The notes under the pieces: model-generated
What the model was told of the DNA's origin: nothing
The model's database searches: none
The model's input: the letters and a program-made list of their open reading frames with translations, nothing else
Source of the DNA: Macrostomum hystrix
Taxonomy: Eukaryota > Platyhelminthes > Macrostomidae
Reading direction: 5' to 3'
Assembly: GCA_950097015.1 (NCBI GenBank)
Contig: CATNEN010000029.1
Location: 1,488,001 to 1,552,000, forward strand
Length of the DNA stretch: 64,000 bases
Shown here: positions 1 through 11,402 of the stretch, piece after piece
How the letters are laid out: each line of letters opens with the position of its first letter
Numbering within the stretch: position 1 is the first letter of the stretch
Made by a program: the position numbers and the translations under genes

Positions 1-88
1 CTTGTGAAGTCGGAAGCAACTTTTGTTTTCGACGTTGTGAAATTTAGAGCTTGTGAAATTTAGAGCTTATGAAATTCTGTGCACGGAT
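1..88. repeat. Short direct repeat at window edge
   Basis: The phrase GCTTGTGAAATTTAGA is reiterated two to three times with variation (GAGCTTGTGAAA, GAGCTTATGAAA). It resembles the GAGCTTGTGAAGTT unit of the array at 39.8 kb. It is cut by the window edge, so its true extent is unknown. Confidence 0.4.
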
Positions 89-120
89 TTTCGACGTGAA
101 AATTAGGGTGTGTGAAACGA

Positions 121-914
121 CCCCCTGAGACCAAGCAGGAAAGCAAGGTGTGGGCGTTGAAGGGTTCAGATCCACCTGTGAAGGCGAAGCGAGACCAGCA
201 CTGCAAGAAGATCATGTTGACCCTTTTTTCGATCAAGAATGTCCCCTGACCATCGACTTCCTTGAGCCTAACAGCAAGGTTAACTCGGACCGGTACACGG
301 AGACGCTGATTAAGCTGAAATCAGACATCCGCAACAAGCGCAGGACTGCGATGAAGCCTCACCTCCTGTTGCACGACAATGCTCGACCTCACACGGCCAA
401 GAAAACGCTTGATCGTATCAACGAACTCAATTTTGATCTGCTTGCGCACCCGCCCTACTCACCAGACTTGGCTCCTTGCGACTACGCAATTTTCCCTCAG
501 TTAAAGAAGCACCTGCGGGGGCGCATCTTTGACCATCGCGACAACTTGGAAGGAGAAGTCAGGCGGGTTCTGCTGCACGAAATTCCGCGTCGAGCTTATG
601 CAGATGCCATCAATGCGCTTCTCACGCGATGGACTAAGTGCTGCGAGCTAAGGGGGGACTTCGTCGAAAAGTCGTCAGTCGACGGCGATGGCGATGCTGC
701 GTGACCGATTCCGCTGGCCTTGACTTGGTGTAACTCTACAATTACCCCTTGTTCTAATTTTAGCCATAACTTTTTAATGAATTGACAAATTTTCTTGATT
801 AAAAAAACGTTTGAACTGCTGAATGTTTATTCATCAGTGACGTGAGTTTCAATAAACTATGTTTCACCAGTTTGCCTGTGCATCGATTTTTCCCGCTATT
901 TCTGGGACACCCTA
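121..914 (+). mobile_element. Remnant of a mariner transposon with 3' terminal repeat
   Basis: After the transposase stop there is a 200-bp AT-rich 3' region ending near 913 in TTTCTGGGACACCCT, which matches the usual mariner terminal inverted repeat (complement AGGGTGTCCCAGAAA). The TA duplication after it looks decayed. No 5' terminal repeat is visible, so the element is 5' truncated. Confidence 0.75.
123..704 (+). pseudogene. Mariner (DD34D) transposase fragment, 5'-truncated and frameshifted
   Basis: The conceptual product matches the C-terminal half of mariner-family transposases, which cut and paste DNA at TA sites. Visible are LLHDNARPHTA with the second catalytic Asp, then YSPDLAPCDY with the third Asp 34 residues later (the DD34D spacing), and the family-typical end RWTKCCELRGDFVE. 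Upstream of about position 225 the mariner-like reading (ETKQESKVWALKG) is in a different frame from the downstream half; the switch falls at a run of six T near 220-225, so one base appears lost. The N-terminal DNA-binding domain and the first catalytic Asp are absent, as sequence before about 120 does not match. The copy is dead. Confidence 0.88.
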
Positions 915-1620
915 CGTATAAGGACTCTGAGTTGCATGCAAATAATTCCATTTAAAGAAAGTGAGCAACAAACAATAGTTTTCACGAAATTGCGAGTACA
1001 TATATTGCCGAAATCGTTCGGTTCTCATTTGCGGATATCTATATAAACCGTGCATTTAGCAGCTCCTTAGACTAAAACAAATACGAAGAGAAGGAGAGAA
1101 AGTTGGGGCGAGAGAAAATGAACGAGAGAAACTCTAGGCGTAAACACAACAATATACCAGCAAAGACAGGTCCTGGACAAATAGGGGGATAAAAGTGTAG
1201 GCATTTTTGTCAATTTCTTGTTGCCTGCTTTAGTTGTACAAAATACAAGCTCATATTAGATGATATAATGAGTTCTATAATCAATCTAGCTAGTTGTTTT
1301 TTGTGCATGCATATAACCAGTGGGAACATTGCCAATTAGTAAAAACTGGTATTATCTATCGCAATCCTAAAAGAATCAGACAGACTAAAATTAAATATTT
1401 TTAATATATTCAACAAACTTAGTCGCAAAAATGGCCTACGAAGAAGACACTTCAGTATTGGACAGTCTCGAGGGAAAATTTAAACAAATATTTACTGAAG
1501 ACAATAACTCATAAATAACTTATTTTTAGGAAAAACTGGGTACGGAAGATGCGCAAAGAATATGAGCAAAGGAGAGGAACAGAAAACTGGGGGAAGGAGA
1601 GAATAGATAGAGACAAGGAA
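915..1620. other. AT-rich noncoding spacer
   Basis: I see no gene, RNA or repeat here apart from ordinary AT-rich sequence and a few purine-rich stretches near 1085-1135. Confidence 0.5.
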
Positions 1621-2195
1621 TTGTAGATAAGTGAGTGGAAGGGAAGATAAGGGAGGGGAAGGGTAGAAAAGGGAGCGGAAGGGAAGATAAGGGAGCGGAA
1701 GGGAAGATAAGGGAGTGGAAGGGTAGATAGGGGAGTGGAAGGGTAGATAAGGGAGTGGAAGGGTAGATAAGGGAGTGGAAGGGTAGATAAGGGAGTGGAA
1801 GGAAGATAAGGGAGTGGAAGGGTAGATAAGGGAGTGGAAGGGTAGAAAAGGGAGTGGAAGGGTAGATAAGGAAGGGAAAGGTAGATAAGGGAGTGGAAGG
1901 GTAGATAGGGGAGTGGAAGAGTAGATAGGGGAGTGAAAGGGTAGATAAGGGAGTGGAAGGGTAGATAGGGGAGTGGAAGAGTAGATAGGGGAGTGGAAGG
2001 GTAGATAGGGGAGTGGAAGGGTAGTTAGGGGATTGGAAGGGTAGAAAAGGAAGTGGAAGGGTAGATAAGGCAGTGGAAGGGTAGATAAGGCAGTGGAAGG
2101 GTAGATAAGGCAGTGGAAGGGTAGATAAGGGAGGGGAAGGTAGATAAGGGAGTGGAAGGGAAATATAGGGAGCGGAAGGGTAGATAGGGGAGGAG
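1621..2195. repeat. Minisatellite, 20-nt unit, G-rich
   Basis: About 28 tandem copies of GGGAGTGGAAGGGTAGATAA with point changes (GCGG, GGGG, GATAGG, GCAG). The plus strand is almost free of C and has GGG or GG runs in every unit, so G-quadruplex formation is plausible. The open frames on the minus strand (Leu/Pro/Tyr/Ser-rich) come from this array and are not genes. Confidence 0.93.
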
Positions 2196-3365
2196 TAGGA
2201 TAAGACAGTACAAGCTTGTCGATAACTGTGCAATGCTAAGCGTTACAATCCTAGAAGCAAGAAGACTAAAACAGAAGCAGAACTGATACATACTATAACA
2301 GGCAGAACAAAAGCTTTCATTGATAAAAAGTAAGGGGGAAAATCCACAAACCTAAGCTTGTTTTACATGCGAATCGGCATTGCTTACGTGTGAAGGTAGA
2401 AATTGGTGACAAAACTTACGAAGGATGCTAAGGAGATGAGGAGAACACCTGCTAAATAAACAGTTAACATCAGAGGGCATAGTAAGCCGAGAAAAAGTTA
2501 ATTAAGGAATCAGATATGATCAGATGGCTTCTGGCACGACAAGGATAGCAGACACACGCAGTCGCACATATGAGTAATAATATAAACTGCATGCCCATAA
2601 GTTGTTTATATTGATGGCGTCATAACCTAGTAAATAACCTAGAGTGACAGAAGCAATACCAAAGCAGACCTAGGCGGTTCACAAAATGTAGTGCAGATCT
2701 AATGTCATATTATAGCAAGCAACTTTCATCACAATAATAATAAAAATCCGCACAAAAAAGAAAAGTACGAGAAAAATGTAAACAAAGTTTCAGCGCGTGT
2801 TTCAGGCGAATCCGGCTAAACAACTAAACAAGCCGCGATAAACAAATCACCTCACAAAAAATCCGTTTGTTTACATTTTTAATAATAGCAATAAATCAAT
2901 TAGTGGCAACGGGCTAGACGAGACGAGTTGAACACTACTTAAAGTAGATTGAATGGGAATGACAATCGTCAGAATTTTTAGAAATAGAAAGAGTTAATAA
3001 AGAAATCGCGGTGGCCGAGTGGCAAATAAAAGTGGATATATTTCTTAGATGTTTTCTGTTTTAAAACAGTTGCGCAAGAAGCTTGTCAACTAAAGAACTA
3101 GGATTATGGCACAAAGCTAACAGCATATATGTGACCCCAGAACTCCACTAAACTACACCGCAGGATGACTTTACGCATCTATTATACAAAAAAGGTATGA
3201 CACACAAACAAGTTAGAGTGACAAACAGTTAACCAGCTAATGCGTTATGGGGATAAAATAACAACTGAAGGATTTTGCAAACAAATTACTGAATAAAACT
3301 GAACAATAAGCATAGCAAATTAATGTATGAAGATAAAACCTAAAAATCACTGATTGAGAGATCCC
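2196..3365. other. Noncoding spacer
   Basis: AT-rich sequence with no coding exon, RNA gene or repeat that I can recognise. Confidence 0.5.
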
Positions 3366-3842
3366 GGAATTCCTTGAAGGGAAATCTGAAACGGAATCGC
3401 GTGAGTGGAAATCCGAACCGGATTACGAGAAAGGAAATACAAAATGGAATTCCGTAAAGGGAAATCCCAAACGGAATTCCGTTAAGGGAAATCCTAACCG
3501 GAATTCCATGAAGGGAAATCCTAACCGGAATTGCATGAAGGGAAATCCTAACCGGAATTGCATGAAGGGAAATCCTAACCGGAATTCCATGAAGGGAAAT
3601 CCTAACCGGAATTCCATGAAGGGAAATCCTAACCGGAATTGGATGAAGGGAAATTCTAACCGGAATTGAATGAAAGGAAATCCTAACCGGAATTGCATGA
3701 AAGGAAATCCTAACCGGAATTCCGTGAAGGGAAATCCTAACCGGAATTGCATGAAGGGAAATCCTAACCGGAATTGCATGAAGGTAAATCCTAACCGGAA
3801 TTCCGTGAAGGGAAATCCTAACCGGAATTCCGTGAAGGGAAA
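3366..3842. repeat. Minisatellite, 27-nt unit
   Basis: About 17-18 copies. Each starts with GGAATTCC (or GGAATTGC) and continues ATGAAGGGAAATCCTAACC. The first three copies are diverged and the centre is nearly uniform. The unit length is divisible by three and lacks stops, which produces open frames on both strands. It lies about 600 bp beyond the TM9SF3 stop codon. Confidence 0.93.
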
Positions 3843-4446
3843 TAGCGATCGACGACTTTTTCGTTATAGTTCTATACAAGGAAAGTACGTTCTCAAATCC
3901 AATGATGGAAACCATAATTCATTTCCTATACGAAAATACCAACTGAAAGTCGAAGGCAGAGAAGCTCAACAAATAGTTCCCGATATCAACGATACCGAGA
4001 AATCGGGAAATCCCTCACCAGGGATTTGCGAGGTTGAGAACATTACAGAGCTATAATTAGACGCTAAATTAATCCACGAAATCAACTGATAATATTATCA
4101 CCGCTTGCAAGAGACGAACAAAAATAAAACGACAAATTTAAAGCTTATTAAGAGCGCTATAAGCAAACTGAATTGCGAGAGAGTAAGAAAGGAAAATACG
4201 CTATAAATAAAACCAACATAACAATAGGAACAAACCTTTCTTTTAGTTTGCTTATTAGTTGCAATGAATGACACGCTATGGTTGCTGACTTATTAAACAA
4301 AAGTACAAACTTTGCAGAGTACTATCATGGTCAATTGAAGTTATTTATAGTACCCTTCACCTTGATAATTGATCTCTATATGCCATGTAATTCCAGTAAG
4401 ACTGCTAGATCGTCATATTATTGCGTCTGTCTTATATTATCAAGCC
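3843..4446. other. Region downstream of TM9SF3, likely including its 3' UTR
   Basis: The TM9SF3 stop is at 4447-4449 on the minus strand, so this stretch should include its 3' UTR. No clear polyadenylation signal was pinned down, and no other feature is visible. Confidence 0.4.
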
Positions 4447-5388
4447 TTAGTCAATCTTCACAGTCGAGTAGATCTTGCGCACAAATAGGCTGGTGGCAAC
4501 AAAGCCGACAGCGCCGCAAACCAAAGCCAACGCGGCGCAAAACAGGGCCATGTAGCCGAAATAGAACGAAGTCTGGAATAGGCCGTACATTTTTGTTTTA
4601 AAGAAGAAATAGTACACGGCGTACATGTACAGGTAGAGGGCGGTGGAGGCGCCAGACAGGAAGGAGCACCACTGCCAGCGGTAGTCCTCGGAGTTCAATA
4701 GGAAATAGGCGCAGACCACGGTGACGCATCCGGTGACGCACAGCAGGATGAGGAACACCAGGAAGCTGAAGCCGAACACGTAATAGACTTTGTAGGCCCA
4801 GAATGAGGTGAACACGAAGTACATCTCGATGAAGATTGAGCCGAATGGCAGCAGGCCGCCCAGAAGGCAGATAACCGGCGGCTCCATAAACCAGCGCTTC
4901 TCCGGTATCGGACGGGGCACGGCGTTGACGCGGCATGGCAGATTTGGCTGGCCGGCCAGATTGCGGCCCAGTACAGTGCCAACCAGGCTCAGAGGCAGGA
5001 TGACAAAGCCAAGGATGGCCAGCATAGCCAGGCTGTGCAGCACTGGCAGGCTGCGCGAGGCCCTGTAGCCAATGGCGATGAGATTAACCGACAGAGCCAC
5101 CGAGGCTAGCAGGGCCGGGATTAGTAGGGCCTGCACAACGGCCTGTTTGATCCAGTTCCGGCCGCCGGATCTGGCATAGAGAGCGCCGCCAAAAAAGCCG
5201 CCAACAGGGCTGGCAGCGGCGTAGATGAAGATTGTGGCGGATAGGAGGCTGCCACGCTCGGTGTACATTTCGACTAGCATGGCTAGGCTGACAACGGCGA
5301 GGATGACGCAGGCTAGCTGGAGACCAGAGCCAATCAGGGCGGAGAACAGCAGAGGCTGGGTTGGGGTGCGGAACACGTCGCCGTGCAC
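4447..5388 (-). CDS. TM9SF3: TM9SF3 exon 2 (last)
   Basis: Encodes residues 274-586, from VHGDVFR to the terminal STVKID and stop. It contains the eight C-terminal membrane spans. The long run without introns contrasts with the multi-intron vertebrate gene. Confidence 0.95.
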   Translation of the reverse strand: MHGDVFRTPTQPLLFSALIGSGLQLACVILAVVSLAMLVEMYTERGSLLSATIFIYAAASPVGGFFGGALYARSGGRNWIKQAVVQALLIPALLASVALSVNLIAIGYRASRSLPVLHSLAMLAILGFVILPLSLVGTVLGRNLAGQPNLPCRVNAVPRPIPEKRWFMEPPVICLLGGLLPFGSIFIEMYFVFTSFWAYKVYYVFGFSFLVFLILLCVTGCVTVVCAYFLLNSEDYRWQWCSFLSGASTALYLYMYAVYYFFFKTKMYGLFQTSFYFGYMALFCAALALVCGAVGFVATSLFVRKIYSTVKID

Positions 5389-8335
5389 CTGTGCCAAATT
5401 TATTCGGCGACAAATGGGGACAGGATTTAGTAGGATAAAAGCTCGGGAAGATCAGAACCCGAAATGAGAATGGGACTGGCAACCTAAAAATTGGGGAAGC
5501 GAGATAACGATCCAGAACTAAGGACCTTTCCAAGAGGAGATAGAAGGCCCATTTGAGGAAATGGTTTGAGGATCTAGGCCCCGAGGATATGGGTATCGAG
5601 GATCTCGGTACTGAGGATCTGGATTTTGAGATCTCGGTATTGAGGATCTCGCTATTGGGGGTCTCGGATTTGAGGATCTCGGTATTGAGGATCTCGGTAT
5701 TGGGGGTCTCGGAATTGAGGATCTCGGTATTGAGGATCTCGGTATTGGGGGTCTCGGTATTGAGGATCTCGGTATTGGGGGTCTCGGATTTGAGGATCTC
5801 GGTATTGAGGATCTCGGTATTGGGGGTCTCGGTATTGAGGATCTCGGTATTGAGGATCTCGGTATTGAGGATCTCGATATGAGGATCTCGGTATTGAGGA
5901 TATCGGTATTGAGGATCTCGGTATTGAGGATCTGGATTTTGAGATCTCGGTATTGAGGATCTCGATATGAGGATCTCGGTATTGAGGATATCGGTATTGA
6001 GGATCTCGGTATTGAGGATCTGGATTTTGAGATCTCGGTATTGAGGATCTCGGTATTGAGGATCTCGGTATTGAGGATCTGGATTTTGAGATCTCGGTAT
6101 TGAGGATTTCGGTAGTGAGGATCTCGGTATTGAGGATCTCGGTATTGAGGATCTGGATTTTGAGATCTCGGTATTTAGGATCTCGCTATTGGGGGTCTCG
6201 GAATTGGGGGTCTCGGTATTGAGGATCTCGGTATTGAGGATCTCGGTATTGGGGGTCTCGGAATTGGGGGTCTCGGAATTGGGGGTCTCGGTATTGGGGG
6301 TCTCGGAATTGGGGGTCTCGGAATTGGGGGTCTCGGAATTGGGGGTCTCGGAATTGGGGGTCTCGGTATTGCGGGGTCTCGGTATTGGGGGTCTCGGTAT
6401 TGGGGGTCTCGATATGAGGATCTCGGTATTGAGGATCTGGATTTTGAGATCTCGGTATTGAGGATCTGGATTTTGAGATCTCGGTATTGAGGATCTGGAT
6501 TTTGAGATCTCGGTATTGAGGATATCGGTATTGAGGATCTCGGTATTGAGGATCTGGATTTTGAGATCTCGGTATTGAGGATATCGGTATTGAGGATCTC
6601 GGTATTGAGGATCTCGGTAATGAGGATTTCGGTATTGAGGATCTGGATTTTGAGATCTCGGTATTGAGGATATCGGTATTGAGGATCTCGGTATTGAGGA
6701 TCTCGGTATTGAGGATCTCGGTAATGAGGATTTCGGTATTGAGGATCTGGATTTTGAGATCTCGGTATTGAGGATCTCGGTATTGAGGATCTCGGTATTG
6801 AGGATCTCGATATTGAGGATCTCGGTATTGAGGATCTCGGTATTGAGGATCTCGGTATTGAGGATCTGGGAACTGAGGATCTCGGTATTGAGGATCTCGG
6901 TATTGAGGATCTCGGTATTGAGGATCTGGGAACTGAGGATCTCGGTATTGAGGATATCGGTATTGAGGATCTCGGTATTGAGGATTTCGGTATTGAGGAT
7001 CTGGATTTTGAGATCTCGGTATTGAGGATCTCGGTATTGAGGATCTCGGTATTGAGGATCTCGGTATTGAGGATCTCGGTATTGAGGATCTCGGTATTGA
7101 GGATCTCGGTATTGAGGATCTCGGTATTGAGGATCTCGGTATTGAGGATCTCGGTATTGAGGATCTCGGTATTGAGGATCTCGGTATTGAGGATCTCGGT
7201 ATTGAGGATCTCGGTATTGAGGATCTCGGTATTGAGGATCTCGGTATTGAGGATCTCGGTATTGAGGATCTGGGAACTGAGGATCTCGGTATTGAGGATA
7301 TCGGTATTGAGGATCTCGGTATTGAGGATCTCGGTATTGAGGATCTCGGTATTGAGGATCTGGGAACTGAGGATCTCGGTATTGAGGATCTGGGAACTGA
7401 GGATCTCGGTACTGAGGATTTCGGTATTGGGGGTCTGGGAGATGAAATCGAACTGAGTCTGAGAGCATTCTCTACTAATTAAATCTAAAAGCAATAATCA
7501 GCCAGAAGCGGGTCACCTGTTTCCAGCCGTACTCGTCGCCCAGATCGCGTTCCAAATCGTCCACATCGTCGGCCTTATTGTACCTGTCGTAGTCTTTACG
7601 CAGGGTGCGCATTAGGATCATGGAGACCAGGCCAACTAGGAACACAACCATCATGAAAGAGTTGAAGATTGAGAACCAGTGAATCCGGTGCTGAAAGAAG
7701 CTGGGATCCAGGTACTTGTCGAATCTATCAGCGAACAGAATCTTGGACGGGCGATAGGTGACCTCGTAGGAGAATGAGACCTTTGTGCCGGGCTTTATTA
7801 ACACCTTAGAGTCGCTAGTGAGATTAACGTCAACAATATGCTTGTTATTGACTCCAATGTCTAGCTTCTTGTGCGTCCACAGATAGTACTGCGGCGGATC
7901 ATCCTTGCTAATTTCGCCAACAATGCCCCAGATTGGCAGGTCGTCGATGTACATCTGGTACCAGTAGTGATTCTTAACAGCGTAAATAAAGGCCTCAGCT
8001 TTTTCCTCCGATAGCGTCACCTCGCAGTAGGTCTTCCGCTTTATCGGCACGTTAAAATCGATGTCTAGGCCAGACAATTCTAGTTCGACGCCTTGCAGCG
8101 CTTCGCCGAGTGTTTCGTGATAATGAGCAATGTCCTGCTTTGGTCCGCGGCAAAATGGCAAAGAAAAATAAGTATAGGTCTCCTGCCTATTGTGATAGGG
8201 TCCGACTGTGTTCATCCAGAGTACAACTTCTTCGCCTTCGTCGTAGACGTGATTGTGCTCGTCCGCGGCGGCTAACCGAGCTAGGCACAGGGCCAGCAGA
8301 GCCGAATAGTAGAGCGCAGCTCGGAATCGATGCAT
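4447..8335 (-). CDS. TM9SF3: Transmembrane 9 superfamily member 3 (two exons)
   Basis: This is a nonaspanin, a nine-pass Golgi/endosomal membrane protein. The model joins exon 1 (8335-7517) to exon 2 (5388-4447). Donor CAG|GTGACC and acceptor CACAG|GTGCAC are both in phase 0 and give 586 residues, against 589 in human TM9SF3. A signal peptide covers about residues 1-24, followed by the lumenal domain with [20 protein letters not shown] and [14 protein letters not shown]. The first membrane span is at about 222-243. Exon 2 has the multi-span domain with [25 protein letters not shown]-like text and EDYRWQW. The C-terminus KID fits the family's KXD/E COPI-binding Golgi-retention signal. Identity to the vertebrate protein is very high throughout. 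The 2,128-bp intron is mostly a 15-nt minisatellite. The start is the only Met ahead of the signal peptide. Confidence 0.96.
5566..7440. repeat. Minisatellite, 15-nt unit, inside the TM9SF3 intron
   Basis: About 125 copies of GGTATTGAGGATCTC. Variants include GGTATTGGGGGTCTC, GGAATTGGGGGTCTC, GGGAACTGAGGATCT and a recurring GGATTTTGAGATCTC junction that marks higher-order blocks. It fills most of the intron 5389-7516. The unit length is divisible by three and stop-free, so frames of 794 and 439 codons on the minus strand and several on the plus strand are artefacts of the repeat. Confidence 0.95.
7517..8335 (-). CDS. TM9SF3: TM9SF3 exon 1
   Basis: Encodes residues 1-273: signal peptide, lumenal domain, first membrane span and the cytosolic loop ending GDEYGWKQ. 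The exon closes at CAG before GTGACC. A possible splice acceptor (ATAACAG) lies 35 nt upstream of the ATG. Confidence 0.95.
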
Positions 8336-8494
8336 GCTACTGGCCGTAAGTAGCGAGAGTGTCTTTTTGTCTGTTATGATTTCAGCTAATAAGCAGAATG
8401 ATTTTTATAAAAAGTTGACGGCTTATGACTAAGAAGCTGAAAATTAAATTTAAAAAATCGGAAATTATTTCCTAAACACTGCGAAAAATAATCG

Positions 8495-8652
8495 TAATAA
8501 TTGATTACACCTGCCCCAATCAGGCCAGATGTGCAGCTGAAAGCACCACCGCAGCTGTTGCGACACATGCCAACGGATAAAAACTGAAGATCGGGAATCG
8601 AACCCCCGCCCATCAAATCGCAAGTCCACTCTAATCTCTAGGCTACAACCTC
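8495..8652 (-). mobile_element. SINE family A copy, internally deleted
   Basis: Read on the minus strand, the tRNA-like head has an A-box-like TAGCCTAGAGATTAGAG and a B-box GGGTTCGATTCCC. It then jumps to the element's 3' end (GCTGCACATCTGGCCTGATT...GGTGTAATCA). The central domain seen in the copy at 21.0-21.3 kb is missing. It lies 160 bp upstream of the TM9SF3 start. Confidence 0.8.
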
Positions 8653-10057
8653 TGCTCTAGACTACTACCCCGGTTGAAAAAAATAACCAATTAAAACTTA
8701 TTAAAGAAACGGAAACTGGCAGTGCTTCTATTTATTGCTGCAACAAAATTGCTTCAATTGAATTGCAGGAATGAGTGATTCAAAAAATGAAATATGTGAC
8801 GCGTCAGACGGCCGAGTGATCATTGCAAATAGAATTATTTACAATAAATAAAATGCTTCTCGTTTTAAGACCAACAACAATGTCTCTGGCCAAATGGACA
8901 CAAAGCTGTGAGAAATCATAATTGAATATTTAAAGGTAGCTGTTGTCAGTCGGAGTTCTGAATAAAAATATGAGTAAACAAAATTACTTCAAAATATGCT
9001 ATACTTTTTAATCGTGAGCAAAACTATTGAGCGAGAAAGTTAAGTAAAGTGCCATTAAATGGTAGTTACTAACCGCAATAAAATTATCATTGCATTTAGA
9101 AGAAGAAAATAAAAATGCTATTTAGCAAGATTACAATACTTAGATCGATTATAAGCCAGTCTAAAAAGTGAACAAATTTTTAAATACTTCATCGGCTATC
9201 GAATAAGAAGTTTTTTATCGTCTGGCACATTTTAACTTGAGATGCCAGTACAGACATGAGGGACTTGACAATATTTTTGATAAAATTTTCCTAGCTCTAA
9301 TGCATTTCTAAGGAATGTATCTTAGAAAAGTCCTCTAAAAGCAAAAAATTTGCATATTAGACCAGCCAGAAACCCTTCTCTTCTGGGTTTCAAAGCTAAA
9401 AATATTGAAACCCAAATTAGCTGTGTCTGTACTTTTGGTCAAATCTAGAGAGCTGTAAAGAGAGCGCCCATTCTAACAATAAAATTTACTAAGTAACCAG
9501 TACAAATGAGATTTTAACGAACGAAAAGTAGGTAAAAATTAATTTGACTTATCAAAGATAAAGCTAAAGGTCGCAAAGAACTTGCTTTAAAAACACGTTA
9601 AAGGATTACTCTTAAAAATGCGACATAGCACCCCGACTTTGAGGCTCGTACAATTACTACGTTTCTATCAAAAGTTGTTTTTTTTAACTATGGAAACAGT
9701 CATGGCAAACAATTTTAAATATTCGTGTAACAACAAAAAAGAATTCTGTGACTTCATTATAAGAAAACAGTCAGTCCGTATTTTGAACAAAAGGAAGCCT
9801 TTAGAGAAAAAAGGCTCTTGGCTAGCAAACTGCACAAAAGTTGGCGTAAATAAGGTGCATGCTAAAATCAGGCGCTAATTTCGTCAGATTGTTTTAGTTA
9901 ATTGGTTGAAAAAATAAAAGGTACTAGAAAGGGGCACATTAGCAGAATGGGACAGATTTCATGATTTCGCAAGTTTGAAACAAACGAAATTTTACGCATT
10001 CGATTATATAGAAAAAATATGTTCAATAAGCTTCCAAAAGAGATTATTTTTATCTCT
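8653..10057. other. AT-rich spacer between SOCS and TM9SF3
   Basis: Intergenic and very AT-rich. An 86-codon open frame at 9618-9878 has no recognisable domain and AT-driven composition, so I do not call it a gene. The 3' UTR of the SOCS gene should begin here. Confidence 0.5.
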
Positions 10058-10437
10058 CTAGTTCTGTACATCTGTAGAGGCCACTGTTGGTCGTCTAAGA
10101 ACGAACTCATCTAGGTCTTCAATAAAGATCTGCTTCTCAAGCAGGTAGCTCTTTAGATTAATTGGCAATGGCAACGATTGAACGGCCTTCGATCGATCAT
10201 GCTTATCACCGAAGCTGGTCAAGATTTCAAACCGGCTCAGGTGTTTCAATGAGGCCACTACGGACCGCCTGCTCAGAGGGTGCCTCAAAGACAGCCTGAC
10301 TTGCTGCTGGGGCAGCGGCAGCATAGAATAGAAAATGAAGCCCCTGCGAGTTGAGAACTCAATAGAGGACTCAATGAATTCTACCAAGCTGGGACTCGAG
10401 TGAAACATAGACGGCAGCCAGGAAAAGCAGAATCGGC
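10058..10437 (-). CDS. SOCS6: SOCS exon 3 (SH2 end and SOCS box)
   Basis: Acceptor CTTTGTAG|GC completes Gly198. Encodes RFCFSWLPSMFHSSPSLVEF, the SOCS box, and a short tail ending TDVQN and stop. Confidence 0.9.
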
Positions 10438-11373
10438 CTACAAAGTAATGAAAGTAGTTTGAGCTATAATTTCTTTTCTGAATCTAGATGAGTCCATCGT
10501 AACAACAATAGAACTGATAATAACTAGAGCGGAATTAGTTGCCAGACAAGATGCACAATCTAACCTATTGAAACTAATGAATGTAACTGATTCTTATGTA
10601 GATTTGGATATAATCTAGTGAGTTCTAGTGAAAACTGGAATCAATTCTAGTGAAGAATGAAACAAACATCAACTGGAGCTGTGCATTTCCTACCATTGAT
10701 GTTCGCAATGCGAGTGTGCACAATGGAGCCGTCCATGTGCAGGCTGAGGCTGAGCAGATTAGCGCCGCATGCAGAAGAGACGGACGAGTCGCGCAGCAGA
10801 AAAGTGCCAACCGGCCGGCCAGACAGAATCAGCTCAGATTCGGCTGTGGTTAGCGGGCCGAAATACCACGTCTTCTAAAAGTATGCAAACAAATTAGAGC
10901 AGTGTATTTCTAATTCTATGAAAAACTGCTAAAGATAGTACACAAGTCTTCCAAATTCTTACTAGCTTGATTTCGTTCATATTTCGTAGAATATTTTGCT
11001 TTATTTTAAGCGCTGCAGCCGCGGTGATAGCGGAAGAGTAGCACTGGCAGCCAGGTCCGTGTTCATCAATAATGGCCAATTCGTTTCCTACATCGTTCGG
11101 GCCAGAGGAGTTTTGACGGCTCGATAGCATAAGACTCGCAATGCTGTGACTGCAATTCATCAGGTAGCGACATACTCGCCGGCCAATTGTAGAAGCATGG
11201 ACAGTATCATTCTCATCGGCAGACTCGATGATTGGCGGAGGAGTGGGCGGCAGCGGTCTGTACTGACCCCTCGGTGGTCTGTTCAGACGGGGCGGCAATG
11301 GCGGTGGAAGTTGATGCAGATTCGATTGCTCTGCGATTGGCTGTTGAATTTGTGGTAGCTGGGCACTTGCCAT
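10058..11373 (-). CDS. SOCS6: SOCS6/7-type suppressor of cytokine signalling (three exons)
   Basis: SOCS proteins bind phosphotyrosine through an SH2 domain and recruit an Elongin B/C-Cullin 5 ubiquitin ligase through the SOCS box. Exons 11373-10963, 10874-10694 and 10437-10058 join in phases 0 and 1 to give 323 residues. Residues 22-47 are proline-rich with a class II SH3 ligand (PPLPPR, 24-29). The SH2 domain begins WYFGPLTTAESELILSG, has the phosphate-binding Arg165 in FLLRDSS, and continues HTRIANINGRF and SLVEFIESSI, closest to SOCS6/7. The SOCS box spans about 252-299, with a Cullin 5 box LPLPINLKSYL. The BC box SLKHLSRFEI has Ser265 where the family has a near-invariant Cys. The protein is shorter than vertebrate SOCS6/7 because the N-terminal region is brief; a missing upstream exon is possible. 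Confidence 0.9.
10694..10874 (-). CDS. SOCS6: SOCS exon 2 (SH2 domain, first part)
   Basis: Acceptor TTTTAG|AAG, donor AATG|GTAGGA. Encodes residues 138-197 plus one base of Gly198: KTWYFGPL through FLLRDSS to HTRIANIN. Confidence 0.9.
10963..11373 (-). CDS. SOCS6: SOCS exon 1 (proline-rich N-terminus)
   Basis: Encodes residues 1-137 from ATG at 11373, ending NEIKL before donor CTA|GTAAGA. A strong acceptor-like TTAATTTTCAG ends 27 nt upstream of the ATG, so a 5' UTR intron or a trans-splice site is likely. Confidence 0.82.
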
Positions 11374-11402
11374 TTTCCAACCGCCAAATCACTGCAGTGG
11401 CT

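Noticed and set aside
5084-7494. 794- and 439-codon minus-strand open frames (PQYRD, ILNTE, IPRSS repeats)
   Set aside because: They read through the 15-nt minisatellite in the TM9SF3 intron, between two exons whose junction is certain; several frames on both strands are open for the same reason.
9618-9878. 86-codon open frame between TM9SF3 and SOCS
   Set aside because: Lys/Asn/Phe-rich composition as expected of AT-rich DNA; no domain, splice or neighbour logic.
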